Notes under the pieces: generated by a model
The model's input: the letters and a program-made list of their open reading frames with translations, nothing else
Databases searched by the model: none
Told to the model about the DNA's origin: nothing
From: Bradyrhizobium sp. ARR65
GTDB taxonomy: Bacteria > Pseudomonadota > Alphaproteobacteria > Rhizobiales > Xanthobacteraceae
Assembly: GCF_000472385.1 (NCBI RefSeq)
Contig: NZ_AWZU01000003.1
Span: 137 to 64,136 of the forward strand
Direction: 5' to 3'
Length of the DNA: 64,000 nt
Program-made: the position numbers and the translations under genes
In this document: positions 20,715 to 31,163 of the stretch, in pieces
How positions within the stretch are numbered: the first letter of the stretch is position 1
How the letters are laid out: the number at the start of each line of letters is the position of its first letter

Positions 20715-21809
20715 TCAAATCGCCGCTTGCGACGCACCGTCGAAAAAGTACAGCCGGTCCGGATTGAGCGCGAGGCGAAGCTGGTCATGGACTTTCGCCT
20801 GGACGGTCGGCTCTACTGCGGCCGCCATGCTGTTGGGGCCGACCTTCACGTCCAGGAGAATCTCCGACCCCAGCTTCTCGACGACCTCGACCGCGGCATC
20901 GAAGGCGAGCTCTGCCGGATCGCGGCTGGACGCGACGCGCAGGTCCTCCGGGCGGATTCCAAGTGTGACCTTTTCCCCGACATATGGACGAAGCCGATCG
21001 GCGACCTGGGCCGGCAGCTTGATGTGGATCCCTTCGTTGTGGACCCACAATGGGCCGTCAGGAGCGGCGACGATCGTCACCGTCGCGAAGTTCATTGCAG
21101 GTGAGCCGAGGAAGCCAGCAACGAAACGATTGGCGGGCGCATTGTAGAGCTCGAGCGGCTCGCCGACCTGTTGAACGAGGCCATCCTTCATGACGACGAC
21201 GCGGTCGCCGAGCGTCATCGCCTCGACCTGATCGTGGGTCACGTAGATCGCTGTGGTGCCGAGACGAGCGTGGATTCTCTTGATCTCCACGCGCATCTGG
21301 ACGCGCAGCTTGGCGTCAAGGTTCGACAGCGGCTCGTCGAAAAGAAACACCTTGGGATGCCGAACGATGGCGCGGCCCAAGGCGACGCGCTGGCGCTGGC
21401 CGCCGGAGAGTTGCCGCGGCTTGCGCCGCAGTTGCTCCTGGATACCAAGGATCTCGGCCGCCGCCTGCACGCGCGCCTCGATTTCCGCGCGACCGAACCG
21501 CCGCATCTTCAGGCCGAACGCCATGTTGTCGTAGACGTCCATATGCGGGTAGAGGGCATAGTTCTGGAACACCATGGCGATGTCGCGATCCATTGGCGGC
21601 AGTTGATTGACGACCTTGTCACCGATCAGGATTTCGCCCGAGCTGATGGATTCTAGGCCGGCCACCATGCGCAGCGTCGTGGTCTTGCCGCAGCCCGACG
21701 GACCGACAAGAACGACGAATTCCTTGTCGTTGATCTCGAGGTTCACGTCCTTGACGGCATGAACCCCGTCAAACATCTTGTTCAAGTTGCGTATGAGGAC
21801 CCGCGCCAT
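20715..21809 (-). CDS. Sugar-type ABC transporter ATP-binding protein (MalK/UgpC-like)
   Basis: This ATPase energises the transporter encoded upstream. The 364-residue protein has a Walker [10 protein letters not shown] at residues 36-44, the Q-loop FQNYALYP, the signature [14 protein letters not shown], a Walker [15 protein letters not shown] and a C-terminal TOBE-type regulatory domain (IRPEDLRVA). I choose the ATG at 21809, which has a GGTGAG sequence in front, over the GTG at 21818 that overlaps the preceding stop. It is the last gene of a four-gene minus-strand operon. Confidence 0.93.
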   Translation of the reverse strand: MARVLIRNLNKMFDGVHAVKDVNLEINDKEFVVLVGPSGCGKTTTLRMVAGLESISSGEILIGDKVVNQLPPMDRDIAMVFQNYALYPHMDVYDNMAFGLKMRRFGRAEIEARVQAAAEILGIQEQLRRKPRQLSGGQRQRVALGRAIVRHPKVFLFDEPLSNLDAKLRVQMRVEIKRIHARLGTTAIYVTHDQVEAMTLGDRVVVMKDGLVQQVGEPLELYNAPANRFVAGFLGSPAMNFATVTIVAAPDGPLWVHNEGIHIKLPAQVADRLRPYVGEKVTLGIRPEDLRVASSRDPAELAFDAAVEVVEKLGSEILLDVKVGPNSMAAAVEPTVQAKVHDQLRLALNPDRLYFFDGASQAAI

Positions 21810-21814
21810 GCTGC

Positions 21815-22666
21815 TCACCCTTTGACCGCACCGGTGAGACCAGCAACGTAATATTCAACGAAGAACGAGTAGATGAACGCGACCGGTATAGACCCCAGAA
21901 GGGCGCCGGCCATCAGCGAGCCCCAGTAGAACACATCGCCGCGGATCAGCTCGGAGGTCACGCCGACGGAAACGGTCTTCTGCGCAGGGGAAGACAGGAA
22001 GACCAGGGCGTAGATGAATTCATTCCACGACAGCGTGAAGGCGAAGATCCCGGCCGAGAGGATTCCCGGCACCGCGATCGGGAAGATGATGTGCACCATG
22101 GCCTGCCAGCGCGTGGCGCCGTCGATGCGAGCGCATTCCTCGAGCTCCCGCGGAATCGCCTTGAAGTAACCCATCAGCAGCCAGGTGCAGAACGGGATCA
22201 GGAACGTGGGATAGGTCAGGATCAGCGCCCATGGCGTATCGCCGAGGCGAAAGTTGCGGACGATGTCGGCCAGGGGAATGAAGAGCAGCGTTTGTGGAAC
22301 GAGGTAGGTGATGAAAATGCCGGTCCCGAGCGTGCCGGCGAAGCGGAATTTCAGGCGCGAGAGCGCATATCCGGCCAAGAGCCCGCAGGCCAGCGAGATC
22401 AAAGTTGCAGCAACCGAAATGAAGAGGGTGTTGAGCATCCAGGTGTTGAAGAGGGTCTCCTGGAGCAGATACCTGATGTGATCGAGCGTCGGATGGAAGG
22501 TCCAGAACGGCGCGTAGTTCGGCGCCATCCAAGGCCGGTATAGCTCATTGTCGGGCCGTACCGCGGTGACCATCATCCAGTAGAACGGAAACAGTAATAC
22601 GAAGACAAAGGCGCCGAGCGGGATGTAGAAGAAAAACCAGCGCCGCCATTTTGCACCTTCGATCAT
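21815..22666 (-). CDS. Carbohydrate ABC transporter permease (MalG type)
   Basis: This is one of two inner-membrane subunits of the importer. The 283-residue protein has six predicted membrane helices and the EAA loop [25 protein letters not shown] segment that contacts the ATPase, located about residue 190. It follows the other permease with three bases between them and overlaps the start region of the ATPase gene. MalG-type assignment rests on length, the N-terminal single helix followed by a periplasmic loop, and operon position. Confidence 0.92.
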   Translation of the reverse strand: MIEGAKWRRWFFFYIPLGAFVFVLLFPFYWMMVTAVRPDNELYRPWMAPNYAPFWTFHPTLDHIRYLLQETLFNTWMLNTLFISVAATLISLACGLLAGYALSRLKFRFAGTLGTGIFITYLVPQTLLFIPLADIVRNFRLGDTPWALILTYPTFLIPFCTWLLMGYFKAIPRELEECARIDGATRWQAMVHIIFPIAVPGILSAGIFAFTLSWNEFIYALVFLSSPAQKTVSVGVTSELIRGDVFYWGSLMAGALLGSIPVAFIYSFFVEYYVAGLTGAVKG

Positions 22667-22669
22667 GGC

Positions 22670-23611
22670 TCAAAGGGTCTCCACCCGGCGGATGTAAAGA
22701 AGCTGCACGATCACCACGACGAGCAGCACCGGGAACATGGCGAGCGAGATTGCCGCGCCCTCGCTCAAGAGCCCGGTGCCGACGCCAACCTGGTAAGCAT
22801 AGGTGGCGAAGAGTTGGGTTGCGTTGGCAGGACCACCGCCGGTCAGCACGTAGACGAGCTGAAAATCGGCGAAGGTCTGGATGACCGAGAACAGCACCAC
22901 GACCATGGTGACCGGCAGCAGCAGCGGCCACGTCACGTACCAGAAACGTTGCCAGGGCCTTGCGCCGTCGATTGCGGCGGCATCCTGCAGCTCCGGATTG
23001 ATCGTCTGCAGGCCGGCGAGGAGGCTGATCGCGTAGAACGGCACGCCGCGCCAGATATTGACGATGATCACCGAGATCAGCGCCAGGCTCGGATCGCCCA
23101 GCCAATTGATCCGGCTATGGATGAGGCCGAGCCTGAACAGTGTCCAATTGATCACGCTGAATGTGGGATCGAACATCCACTTCCACGCGAAGGTCGAGAG
23201 CACAGTGGGGATGATGAACGGCAACAGAATGAAGGCGCGGGTGAGGGCCTTTCCCCTGAAGTTTCGATTGAGAAGAAGCGCGAGCCAGAGACCGAGCGCG
23301 AGCTTGAACACGGTCGTCACTGCCGTGTAGACGACTGTGTTCCACACCGCGATGCGGAAGATGCTGTCGTTCATGAGCATAAGGAAATTCTGCATTCCGA
23401 CGAACCTGCCGGGTACGCCGACCTTGGCATCGGTCACCGCCAGCTCGACACCCTTGACGAATGGGTAAGCGATGAACAGTGCAAGCAACGCCATCGTCGG
23501 CAACAGCAGGACGAATGCAAGCCAGCGCTCGTCTTCAAGGAGCCGCGTGATCGGCCACCGCCGTACGGCACCCTTGTAGGTGTCCGAAGTCGTAATATCG
23601 CTGACAGCCAT
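22670..23611 (-). CDS. Carbohydrate ABC transporter permease (MalF type)
   Basis: The 313-residue protein begins with a charged 30-residue cytosolic segment and then six membrane helices, with the EAA-type loop around DAAAIDGARPWQRFWYVTWP at about residue 215. It forms the translocation path together with the MalG-type permease encoded immediately downstream. It follows the solute-binding protein gene by about 100 bases. The transported sugar cannot be told from the sequence. Confidence 0.92.
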   Translation of the reverse strand: MAVSDITTSDTYKGAVRRWPITRLLEDERWLAFVLLLPTMALLALFIAYPFVKGVELAVTDAKVGVPGRFVGMQNFLMLMNDSIFRIAVWNTVVYTAVTTVFKLALGLWLALLLNRNFRGKALTRAFILLPFIIPTVLSTFAWKWMFDPTFSVINWTLFRLGLIHSRINWLGDPSLALISVIIVNIWRGVPFYAISLLAGLQTINPELQDAAAIDGARPWQRFWYVTWPLLLPVTMVVVLFSVIQTFADFQLVYVLTGGGPANATQLFATYAYQVGVGTGLLSEGAAISLAMFPVLLVVVIVQLLYIRRVETL

Positions 23612-23712
23612 CTCAGGTCCTCTCGACCGTGGCTCGCTTACCCCCGCTTTTGTCGTCCGCTCACGCGAAGATTCGGGTCATGCTCCAGCAAAGACTCGAA
23701 GCGTCACGAGCT

Positions 23713-25044
23713 CTAGGCGTGAATCCTCGTGACCTCCTCGTGCGCCCATTTAACGGCGTCTTGCGCCGGCATGCCTTGTATCGCCTTGGCGGTCATGTCG
23801 ACGATGATGTACTTGCTCAGCACCTCGGCTGCGTGGCGGTCGGCCGGTCCGGCATAGCCAGGAAAACGCCCAGCTCGCGCCGCCGTCCGGAAGGGCAGCA
23901 TCACGGGATCTTTGTCCCAGAGTTTGTCCTTCTCCCAAATTGTGGTCGCCCCGACGGAATAGCCCTGCTGCGAGTCGAACCACGCCTGATAGACCGGTTT
24001 CGATGTGATCCAGCGCAGGAACTCCTTACCGGCCTTTGGATCCTTTACATACTTCATTAGCATGTTGGACATCGGCAGGTGATAGCCGAACTGGCCGGCG
24101 GCGCCCTTCGGCAGCGGCGCGTGCAGGATGTCCTGGAAGAGCGGAGCGCCGTCTTCGGTAAGATAGACGTCGGGCTTGCGCTTGGCCTCAAGATAGATCG
24201 AGGCGCCGTTTAAGCTGCTGCTGATCGTGCCTGAGAGAAAGGCCCGGTTATTGCTGCTGTCGTCCCAGGCGAGCCCTCCCTCATCATAAGCGTCCTTCCA
24301 GAAGCCGACGGCGAAGTTGACGGAATCGACTGTCGGCTTGGAGTTCAACACCACTGTCTTGCCGTCCGCCTCGACCTCCTTGCCGCCCCACGACCAAAGA
24401 TATGGATAGGCGTAAGTCGGCGGGTCGCCAAAGCTGTGGCTGACCGCTTGACCGAAGGGCCTGCCCTTCGCCTTGAGCTTCTTACCGGCCTCGCGATATT
24501 CCTCCCAGGTTTGCGGGAATTTCGGCGCCTCGTAGCCGATCTCCGCGAACCAGGACTTGCGGTACGCCAATTGTGCGCCGAGCACGCACCACGGCACCGC
24601 GATCCATTTCTTGCCGTCGTTGGCAACGACGCGTGATTCCTCGTAGAAGCCGCCTTGCGCCTTGCCGATCTCCTCGGCAACGTCGCTGACATCGACAACG
24701 CTCTCGGGATAGAGCTGCGGCCAATTGTTCAGTGCACAAATGATGTCTGGACCGGAGCCCGACTGGATTGCAGAGGTGGTGCGGGCCTGGATGTCGTTGC
24801 CATTGATCATCTCGATGTTGAGCTTGATGCCAAGGGCCTTCTCGCATTCCGGGACAATCTCCTTCAGCAGAACGGCGTCGGAGGCCGGGACGAAATCATT
24901 CCACCGCAGCCAGTGGAGCGTCGTGGCCTGGGCATAGGCTGGTGCCTGTTTGAGAGCGAGAACTGACGCTATTCCCCCGGTCCTTGCGGCGATTGCACCA
25001 CCGCCGGAAAGCTTGAGAAGCTCACGCCGACTTATGCGAGCCAT
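23713..25044 (-). CDS. Extracellular solute-binding protein with Tat signal
   Basis: This is the periplasmic receptor of the sugar ABC importer. The 443-residue protein begins MARISRRELLKLSGGG, a twin-arginine signal, and is probably cleaved near the AYAQA site around residue 40, so it is exported folded. The mature part is a family 1 solute-binding fold with a characteristic WVSG-like DEGGLAWDD and LNGASIYLE segments. It leads the operon, with GGAGGGA in front of the ATG. No regulator or sugar enzymes flank the operon. Confidence 0.93.
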   Translation of the reverse strand: MARISRRELLKLSGGGAIAARTGGIASVLALKQAPAYAQATTLHWLRWNDFVPASDAVLLKEIVPECEKALGIKLNIEMINGNDIQARTTSAIQSGSGPDIICALNNWPQLYPESVVDVSDVAEEIGKAQGGFYEESRVVANDGKKWIAVPWCVLGAQLAYRKSWFAEIGYEAPKFPQTWEEYREAGKKLKAKGRPFGQAVSHSFGDPPTYAYPYLWSWGGKEVEADGKTVVLNSKPTVDSVNFAVGFWKDAYDEGGLAWDDSSNNRAFLSGTISSSLNGASIYLEAKRKPDVYLTEDGAPLFQDILHAPLPKGAAGQFGYHLPMSNMLMKYVKDPKAGKEFLRWITSKPVYQAWFDSQQGYSVGATTIWEKDKLWDKDPVMLPFRTAARAGRFPGYAGPADRHAAEVLSKYIIVDMTAKAIQGMPAQDAVKWAHEEVTRIHA

Positions 25045-25419
25045 GGTCTGTCCTCCCTGGATTTATTTGTAGCCTGAGCTGAGAACACTCCTTGCTTAGA
25101 TGTCGGTACTTTCGATGCCGGTCGTGCGCCCGCCGGCGAGCATATGATCGCGTCGATGACGCCTTGGCATCGAAAGCGACGATCTCCGGTTCGCCCTATC
25201 TAGTCCGCTTCGGCCTCCAAAGTCGAGATATCCAATCGTCTGTCCTTCTGCTTGGGGCAACAGTGCTGTCAGGGCTTTCGATGGCGAGGCCGTTCAGGTC
25301 AGAGACGAATTGCGACTTCCTGCGACAATACCTATGCTAGGCATCAACAATCACGCGGCCGCCCATCCGTGCGGCGGGGGCTCACGGTAGGTGGCTGCAT
25401 GTCACACCGGAGGTACGCC
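25045..25419. other. Intergenic region upstream of the ABC operon and YbaK-like gene
   Basis: This divergent interval should hold the promoter of the ABC operon on the minus strand and of the YbaK-like gene on the plus strand. I see no convincing gene or repeat in it. Short open frames lack ribosome sites and family resemblance. A CGGAGG ribosome site for the next gene lies at 25408-25413. Confidence 0.5.
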
Positions 25420-25890
25420 ATGTCCGTTTCCCCCACACTCCGCAGGTATCTGGCTGCCCAAAACATCCCTTACGACGAGATTCCACACGAACTCACCTTG
25501 ACGTCCTCCCGCACGGCCGAGGCATGCCACGTCTCGGGCGACTGCATCGCGAAGGCCATCGTGCTGCGGCGCGATGGCGGCTACATGCTCGCGGTCCTGC
25601 CGGCATCGCACCACCTGAAGATCTCAGACCTGAGGGCCAAACTCGGCAGCGATATCGACATGGCCAACGAACATGAGGTCAATCGGCTGTTTGCTGATTG
25701 CGCACATGGCGCCGTTCCCGCCGTCGGCGCGTGCTATGGGCTCGATGTCATCGTGGATGACAGCATCCAGACGCAACCGGAGATTTATATGGAAGCCGGC
25801 GACCACGAGACGCTGCTTCACCTTAGCCATGCGCAGTTCGCGCGCCTCGACGCCAACGCGCTGCACGGGCGCTTTAGCGCGCACGACTGA
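25420..25890 (+). CDS. YbaK/EbsC family aminoacyl-tRNA deacylase-like protein
   Basis: Proteins of this fold hydrolyse mischarged aminoacyl-tRNA in trans. The 156-residue product from the ATG at 25420 (CGGAGG six bases upstream) shows family-like features: TSSRTAEACHVSGDCIAKAIVLR near the N-terminus, a central LPASHHLKISDLRAKLG and PAVGACYGLDVIVDDSI. The specific tRNA substrate (Pro, Ala or other) cannot be assigned. It stands alone between the ABC operon and the convergent bamE-like gene. Confidence 0.82.
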   Translation: MSVSPTLRRYLAAQNIPYDEIPHELTLTSSRTAEACHVSGDCIAKAIVLRRDGGYMLAVLPASHHLKISDLRAKLGSDIDMANEHEVNRLFADCAHGAVPAVGACYGLDVIVDDSIQTQPEIYMEAGDHETLLHLSHAQFARLDANALHGRFSAHD

Positions 25891-25964
25891 ACGAAGATGC
25901 GGGCGAGAATTTGCCCCCATCCACCAGTCGGTGCGACGGGCGGACTCCGCGCGAAGGTCGCGAA

Positions 25965-26441
25965 CTAATTGAAGCTCAGCAGCTTGAACAACGGCTGCAG
26001 ATAGCTCAGCTCCTGGCCGGATGTCGCCGTGGTGCGGCTGATGAAGTCGAAGATCTTTCCGTCCTTCAGGCCGTAATTGGCGAGGCGTCGCACCTGCCGG
26101 TTCTTGTCGAAATAGACTGCGATCACCCGCTGGTCGGTGATCTTCTGGTTCATGAAGGCGATCGGGCGCTCGGCGCGCTGCGAGATGTAATAGAACACCT
26201 CGCCGTCGAGGGTGGCGACGGTGGAGGGCGTGCCCATCACGATCAGGACCTGATCCTGGCTCGCGCCGATCGGGATCTGCTCGAGCGCCCCGGGCGGCAG
26301 GATGTAGCCCTTCTGGAATTGCTCGCCGGTGCAGGCGGCCAGCGCAGCACACGTCACCGCCACGGCGGCTGCGAGCCGCCAGCGCGCAAGGAGACGGCGC
26401 GGCGCGGCCACGCCTCGACTTTTCCAAACAGTATCAGTCAT
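25965..26441 (-). CDS. bamE: Outer-membrane assembly lipoprotein BamE (SmpA/OmlA family)
   Basis: BamE is a small lipoprotein of the BAM complex that inserts beta-barrel proteins into the outer membrane. The 158-residue product has a hydrophobic signal sequence ending in the lipobox LAAC (cysteine near residue 37), followed by the BamE fold with PIGASQDQVLIVMGTPS and YYISQR segments. Length and order fit the family. It is divergent from the cytochrome-related chaperone gene, 94 bases away. The gene pair is typical of this group. Confidence 0.88.
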   Translation of the reverse strand: MTDTVWKSRGVAAPRRLLARWRLAAAVAVTCAALAACTGEQFQKGYILPPGALEQIPIGASQDQVLIVMGTPSTVATLDGEVFYYISQRAERPIAFMNQKITDQRVIAVYFDKNRQVRRLANYGLKDGKIFDFISRTTATSGQELSYLQPLFKLLSFN

Positions 26442-26535
26442 TGCGGTCGCAGGCAGGTCCCCTTAGAACCGGCCACCCCAAGCCTCTTATCGATGAGCCG
26501 TTAACAGGCAACAGGGCTCGCTTGCGGAACCCACA

Positions 26536-27111
26536 ATGCTTTGGCCGTTCAATCACTTCAGGAAACCCCGGCTAGCCCCGCGCGGCACCATTGAAGCCAT
26601 CTATGGCATGATCGTGACGCAAGCGCGAGAACCCTTGTTTTATCAGGACTTGGATTATCAGGGCTTTGGCGTGCCGGATACGGTTAACGGCCGTTTTGAC
26701 CTGCTTTTGCTGCATCTGTGGATGGTTTTGCGGCGGCTCCGGCAGAATGAGGCAGGGGGCGCGGAGCTGTCTCAGGCCTTGTTCGACCATTTTTGCGCCG
26801 ATATGGACGCGAACTTAAGGGAGATGGGGGTTGGCGACCTCGCTGTCCCCAAGCGCATGCAGGCTTTTGGGGAGGCGTTTTATGGCCGCAGCACGGCCTA
26901 TGACCTTGCGCTGACCGATAGCAGCGAGGCGCTGGCGCTGGCGCTTTGCAGGAATATCTTGGAGGGGGGACAAATCGAGAATGCGCGACGTCTTGCTGCC
27001 TATACCGATGCGACGATCGCGCAGCTCGGTCTGCTCGACGATGCCGCGCTGCTGGCGGCGTCGTGGCGATTTCCATCACCCCGACAAGCCCAAGGGAGTG
27101 CCAAGCCATGA
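26536..27111 (+). CDS. Ubiquinol-cytochrome c chaperone family protein
   Basis: This protein belongs to the CBP3/UQCC family, linked in mitochondria to assembly of the bc1 complex; the bacterial role is inferred by family. The 191-residue product shows the family pattern around PLFYQDLDYQGFGVPDTVNGRFDLLLLHLWMVLRRL. No signal peptide is seen. Its TGA overlaps the ATG of the DUF177/YceD gene, and the pair is conserved in order in alphaproteobacteria. Confidence 0.88.
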   Translation: MLWPFNHFRKPRLAPRGTIEAIYGMIVTQAREPLFYQDLDYQGFGVPDTVNGRFDLLLLHLWMVLRRLRQNEAGGAELSQALFDHFCADMDANLREMGVGDLAVPKRMQAFGEAFYGRSTAYDLALTDSSEALALALCRNILEGGQIENARRLAAYTDATIAQLGLLDDAALLAASWRFPSPRQAQGSAKP

Positions 27112-27695
27112 ACAACGCCATCATCGACCCGGCCGACCCCTGGCGCGCAACTGTCAATGTCGTGCAAATACCTGATACGGGCCTGCACCGCGAAATCGAG
27201 GCCAGTCCGGCTGTGCGCGCGGCGATGGCCGAGATCGCGGGCGTGCGCGAGATTTCGTCGGCGCATGCTTCGTTCGACCTGAGCTTGCGAAGCCGCGGCC
27301 GCGTTCATGTCGCCGGCCACCTCACGGCGCGGATCGGGCAGACCTGCGTCGTCACGCTCGAACCGATCGAGAACGACATTGTTGAGGAGATCGACCTGAT
27401 CTTCGCCCCGGAAGAGCAGATTACGCCGGTCACTGACGAGCTCGGCGAGAATGCGAGGGGTGCTGAGGGTGAGCTTCCCGAGTCGCCGGAGCCGATCGTG
27501 AACGGCGTCGTCGATCTCGGCCGGCTCGCGACCGACGTGTTGTTTCTGGCGATCGACCCCTACCCGCGCAAGCCGGGAGCGGTCTTCGAGCCGCATATCA
27601 CCGCCGCCGACCCCGAGGATCATCCATTTGCCGCGCTGAAAACGCTGAAAGCTGGTGCGAAAAAGCCGAAATCCGGCGGTTCGAAGGACGGCTAA
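27108..27695 (+). CDS. YceD/DUF177 family protein
   Basis: The product is 195 residues from the ATG at 27108, which overlaps the preceding stop. The DUF177 core is seen around CVVTLEPIENDIVEEIDLIF and the acidic stretch that follows, with VDLGRLATDVLFLAIDPYPRKPGA near residue 150. In many bacteria it sits before rpmF and plsX and takes part in ribosome or 23S rRNA-related processes. Here rpmF is absent and plsX follows after 270 bases. Confidence 0.88.
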   Translation: MNNAIIDPADPWRATVNVVQIPDTGLHREIEASPAVRAAMAEIAGVREISSAHASFDLSLRSRGRVHVAGHLTARIGQTCVVTLEPIENDIVEEIDLIFAPEEQITPVTDELGENARGAEGELPESPEPIVNGVVDLGRLATDVLFLAIDPYPRKPGAVFEPHITAADPEDHPFAALKTLKAGAKKPKSGGSKDG

Positions 27696-27966
27696 CATTG
27701 CCTCGCAGGCTGTGTGGAAGGCGGGGCCGCGCGAAGAAGGTTGCATATCGCCTTGGAAAGGCTACATAACCGCCTGAAAATCTTGCTTTATCGCCGACGC
27801 CTGATTCCGTGTCGCAAGCTGCGTTGAGCAGAAAAGGCGGAGGTCAAGAGGTTGTGTCGGGGCCTGAACACGCTATTGTCGCGGCGGCCCGGCCCGGCAA
27901 CTCGCCTCTCGCTTGGCCGTTTCGCCGCTATCCGAGCGGCGGCTTTCAGTGGTTTCCGGGACGTTC

Positions 27967-29028
27967 ATGCCGCAAAAGGTTCGAATCGCGCTTGACGCCA
28001 TGGGGGGCGATGTCGGCGCATCGGTCGTTATTCCTGGCGCGGCGATTTCGCTGTCCCGACAGCCCGACACTGAATTTCTCCTGTTCGGCGATCGCGCCCG
28101 GATCGAGCCGGAGCTTGCAAATCACCCCAGGCTCAAAGCCGTTGCGCGCGTGATCCACACCGATGTTGCGGTGGGCATGCACGAGAAGCCCAGTCAGGCC
28201 CTGCGCCGCGGGCGCAGAAACTCGTCGATGTGGCTTGCGATCGACGCGGTGAAAAAGGGCGAAGCCGACGTTGCGGTGTCCGCGGGCAACACCGGCGCAT
28301 TGATGGCAATGGGCCGCCTCAACCTGCACACCTTGCCCGGCATCGACCGCCCCGCGATCGCGGCGACCTGGCCCACCACGCGTGGCGATTCCGTCGTGCT
28401 TGACCTCGGCGCCACCATCGGCGGCGACGCGCACCATCTGGTGGCGCTCGCGGTGATGGGCAGTGCGATGGCGAGCGTCCTGTTCAATCTGAAACGGCCG
28501 ACCGTGGGTCTGCTCAACATCGGGGTTGAGGAGATGAAGGGTCACGAGGAGATCCGTGAGGCCGCCGAAATCCTGCGCGCGATGAGTTTGCCGCAGCTCG
28601 AATATATCGGCTTTGTCGAAGGCGACGGCATCGGGCGGGGCGCCGCCGACGTGATCGTGACCGAAGGGTTCAGCGGCAACATTGCGCTGAAAGCGGCCGA
28701 GGGAACCGCGCGGCAGATTTCCGAATTTCTCCGTAGCGCCATGGCACAGAGCTGGCGCTCGCGCATCGGCTATCTGTTTGCCCGCAATGCGTTCCGCGCG
28801 CTGCGGGAGAAGCTCGATCCCGCCAAGTCCAACGGCGGCGTACTGTTGGGCTTGAGGGGCGTCGTGGTCAAGAGCCACGGCGGGGCGGATGCCGAGGGCT
28901 TTGCCTATGCCGTTGATGTCGGCTATGAGATGGTCCACTACCATCTCCTGACCAAGATCAACCAAATGCTCAATCGTGATGGCGGCGCGCTGGCGTCAGC
29001 GCCGGCCGCGCAGGAGGCTATCTCGTGA
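27967..29028 (+). CDS. plsX: Phosphate acyltransferase PlsX
   Basis: PlsX makes acyl-phosphate from acyl-ACP for phospholipid synthesis. From the ATG at 27967 the product is 353 residues, beginning [15 protein letters not shown], the typical opening of the family. Other motifs include [14 protein letters not shown] and [17 protein letters not shown]. The stop overlaps the fabH GTG start (GTGA), so the two genes are probably co-translated. Starts further upstream in frame lack family sequence. Confidence 0.96.
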   Translation: MPQKVRIALDAMGGDVGASVVIPGAAISLSRQPDTEFLLFGDRARIEPELANHPRLKAVARVIHTDVAVGMHEKPSQALRRGRRNSSMWLAIDAVKKGEADVAVSAGNTGALMAMGRLNLHTLPGIDRPAIAATWPTTRGDSVVLDLGATIGGDAHHLVALAVMGSAMASVLFNLKRPTVGLLNIGVEEMKGHEEIREAAEILRAMSLPQLEYIGFVEGDGIGRGAADVIVTEGFSGNIALKAAEGTARQISEFLRSAMAQSWRSRIGYLFARNAFRALREKLDPAKSNGGVLLGLRGVVVKSHGGADAEGFAYAVDVGYEMVHYHLLTKINQMLNRDGGALASAPAAQEAIS

Positions 29029-29999
29029 CTGTTCGTTCGGTGGTGCTCGGCTGTGGTTCCTACCTGCCGCAGCGGATTTTGACCAATGCCGAACTGGCGA
29101 CGCGGGTTGACACTTCCGACGAATGGATCGTGCAACGCACCGGTATCAGGCAGCGCCACATCGCGGCTGAAGGCGAGTGCACCTCGCATCTGGCGATCAA
29201 TGCCGCGCGGGCCGCGTTGGCCGATGCCGCGGTCGATGCGCAGTCCATCGATCTGATCGTGCTGGCCACGTCGACACCCGACAATACCTTTCCGGCGACA
29301 GCGGTGGCCGTCCAGAATGGGCTGGAAATTCATCACGGCGCGGCATTCGACCTGCAGGCGGTTTGTTCAGGATTCATTTTCGCGCTTGCGACCGCCGACA
29401 ACTTCCTGCGCACGGGTGCGTATAAGCGCGCGCTCGTAATCGGGGCCGAGACATTTTCGCGCATCCTCGATTGGAATGACCGCGGCACCTGCGTGCTGTT
29501 CGGTGATGGCGCAGGTGCAATCGTGCTGGAAGCGCAAACGCAGCCTGGAAAATCCTCGGACCGCGGCGTGCTCACGACCCATTTGCGCTCCGACGGCCGG
29601 CACAAGTCCAAGCTCTATGTCGACGGCGGGCCATCCTCGACGCAGACGGTCGGACATCTCCGTATGGAAGGCCGAGAGGTCTTCAAGCATGCGGTCGGCA
29701 TGATCACGGATGTGATCGTCGACGCATTCAACGCCACCGGGCTGACGGCGGATGATCTCGATTGGTTTGTCCCGCATCAGGCGAACAAGCGAATCATCGA
29801 CGCGTCCGCGCACAAGCTCCACATTGTACCGCAGAAGGTGGTGTTGACCGTGGATCAACACGGCAACACCTCGGCGGCCTCGATCCCGCTGGCCTTGTCG
29901 GTCGCGGTGAAGGATGGCCGGATCAAGAAAGGCGATCTGGTGTTGTTGGAGGCGATGGGCGGCGGCTTCACCTGGGGTTCCGCGTTGCTGCGCTGGTAA
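29025..29999 (+). CDS. fabH: Beta-ketoacyl-ACP synthase III
   Basis: FabH starts fatty acid synthesis by condensing acetyl-CoA with malonyl-ACP. The 324-residue protein has the catalytic triad in place: C114 (DLQAVCSGF), H251 ([11 protein letters not shown]) and N281 (QHGNTSAAS). The start is the GTG at 29025, overlapping the plsX stop, and the length matches the family. It is followed by about 130 bases that carry the ihfA promoter. Confidence 0.97.
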   Translation: MTVRSVVLGCGSYLPQRILTNAELATRVDTSDEWIVQRTGIRQRHIAAEGECTSHLAINAARAALADAAVDAQSIDLIVLATSTPDNTFPATAVAVQNGLEIHHGAAFDLQAVCSGFIFALATADNFLRTGAYKRALVIGAETFSRILDWNDRGTCVLFGDGAGAIVLEAQTQPGKSSDRGVLTTHLRSDGRHKSKLYVDGGPSSTQTVGHLRMEGREVFKHAVGMITDVIVDAFNATGLTADDLDWFVPHQANKRIIDASAHKLHIVPQKVVLTVDQHGNTSAASIPLALSVAVKDGRIKKGDLVLLEAMGGGFTWGSALLRW

Positions 30000-30062
30000 T
30001 TGCGGGGACTATACTAGGCCGGCTGTGCACCGCTTTTGGATATCATTGTCCGTACAGCAGAG

Positions 30063-30091
30063 TTGACCGTTGGGGCCTAAGCTCCTAATTT
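30063..30091 (+). promoter_or_regulatory. Probable sigma-70-type promoter of ihfA
   Basis: TTGACC at 30063-30068 and TAATTT at 30086-30091 are separated by 17 bases. They lie about 40 bases upstream of the ihfA start. The -35 match is strong and the -10 match moderate. Confidence 0.5.
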
Positions 30092-30128
30092 CAGGTACAA
30101 ATTGTTCGCCGTGAGTTGGGGCAAGGCG

Positions 30129-30473
30129 ATGTCTGGAACCGGAAAAACAGTCACACGTGTTGATCTCTGTGAAGCCGTCTATCAGAAGGTCGGGTTGTCT
30201 CGCACCGAATCGTCGGCTTTCGTCGAACTGGTCTTGAAGGAAATTACGGACTGCCTGGAGAAAGGCGAGACGGTAAAATTGTCTTCGTTCGGTTCCTTCA
30301 TGGTCAGGAAGAAGGGGCAGCGGATCGGCCGCAATCCGAAGACTGGCATGGAGGTCCCGATCTCGCCGCGGCGGGTGATGGTTTTCAAGCCATCCGCTAT
30401 CTTGAAGCAGCGGATCAACAACGGTCACGCCGGCAACAACAACAGCATCAACGGCGAGAGCGCGTCCGAGTAA
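30129..30473 (+). CDS. ihfA: Integration host factor alpha subunit
   Basis: IHF bends DNA at specific sites as an alpha/beta heterodimer. I start at the ATG at 30129, giving 114 residues; a TTG at 30102 is possible but lacks family sequence. The protein carries the HU/IHF core, including the [25 protein letters not shown] beta-arm region with the proline-bearing arm and the [10 protein letters not shown] ending. An Asn/Gly-rich tail closes it. It lies between fabH and a MerR-type gene, a common alphaproteobacterial order. Confidence 0.94.
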   Translation: MSGTGKTVTRVDLCEAVYQKVGLSRTESSAFVELVLKEITDCLEKGETVKLSSFGSFMVRKKGQRIGRNPKTGMEVPISPRRVMVFKPSAILKQRINNGHAGNNNSINGESASE

Positions 30474-30511
30474 CCTAAGTTAATTCCTGAGGTCGGAAGG
30501 GAAGCGAGCCT

Positions 30512-31081
30512 TTGGACAAGGCGCCGGATGCATTCCGAACTATCAGCGAGGTCGCGCAAGAGCTCGACATTCCGCAGCACGTGCTGCGTTTCTGGGAGAC
30601 GCGCTTCGCTCAAATCAAGCCGATGAAGCGCAGCGGCGGGCGCCGCTATTACCGCCCCGATGATGTCGATCTGCTCAAGGGTATCCGTCGCCTGCTTTAC
30701 GGCGAGGGCTACACCATTCGCGGGGTGCAGCGCATCCTCAAGGAGCACGGCGTCAAGTCCGTGCAGAACCTCGCCGACAGCTCGGCTGCGGTGTCATTCG
30801 GAGCGCTGGAGGAGGCGATTGGCCAGAGCCTCATGGAGGAGGATCAGGCCGAGCCGAGCACCGAGGCCGAAGAGGAAGAATATGAGGGCGGCGACGAGGA
30901 GGAGGGGATCGATTTCCGGTTCGTCGAGACCGAGGAGGACATCCTGGCAACGTTCCGGGGCGCTCCGTCGCCGGGCCGGAACCCGGACCGCAGCGTCCTT
31001 GACCGCAAGCGTCTCGAAGGCGTGCTGCGAGACCTGATCGACTGCCGGCAGCTGCTCGACCAGGCCTTGAAAGACGGGTGA
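30512..31081 (+). CDS. MerR-family transcriptional regulator
   Basis: The 189-residue protein starts at a TTG (30512) with GGAAGGGAAG upstream. It begins with a MerR helix-turn-helix: [23 protein letters not shown], then a wing and [28 protein letters not shown]. The rest is an acidic, charged linker (about residues 100-150, many E) and a short C-terminal helix. It lacks metal-binding cysteines. The position directly after ihfA is conserved in rhizobia, and the target genes are unknown. Confidence 0.85.
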   Translation: MDKAPDAFRTISEVAQELDIPQHVLRFWETRFAQIKPMKRSGGRRYYRPDDVDLLKGIRRLLYGEGYTIRGVQRILKEHGVKSVQNLADSSAAVSFGALEEAIGQSLMEEDQAEPSTEAEEEEYEGGDEEEGIDFRFVETEEDILATFRGAPSPGRNPDRSVLDRKRLEGVLRDLIDCRQLLDQALKDG

Positions 31082-31163
31082 TCCGGGCCAGGCGGCCAGC
31101 GTTAACCAGGTGGGTGTGTCTTTGCCTTGCGCGAAGATGGGATCGCAGCTATGGGAACGGCGG

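Noticed and set aside
31082..31163. Possible further tRNA or small RNA ahead of tRNA-Pro
   Set aside because: No second cloverleaf could be folded in this stretch.
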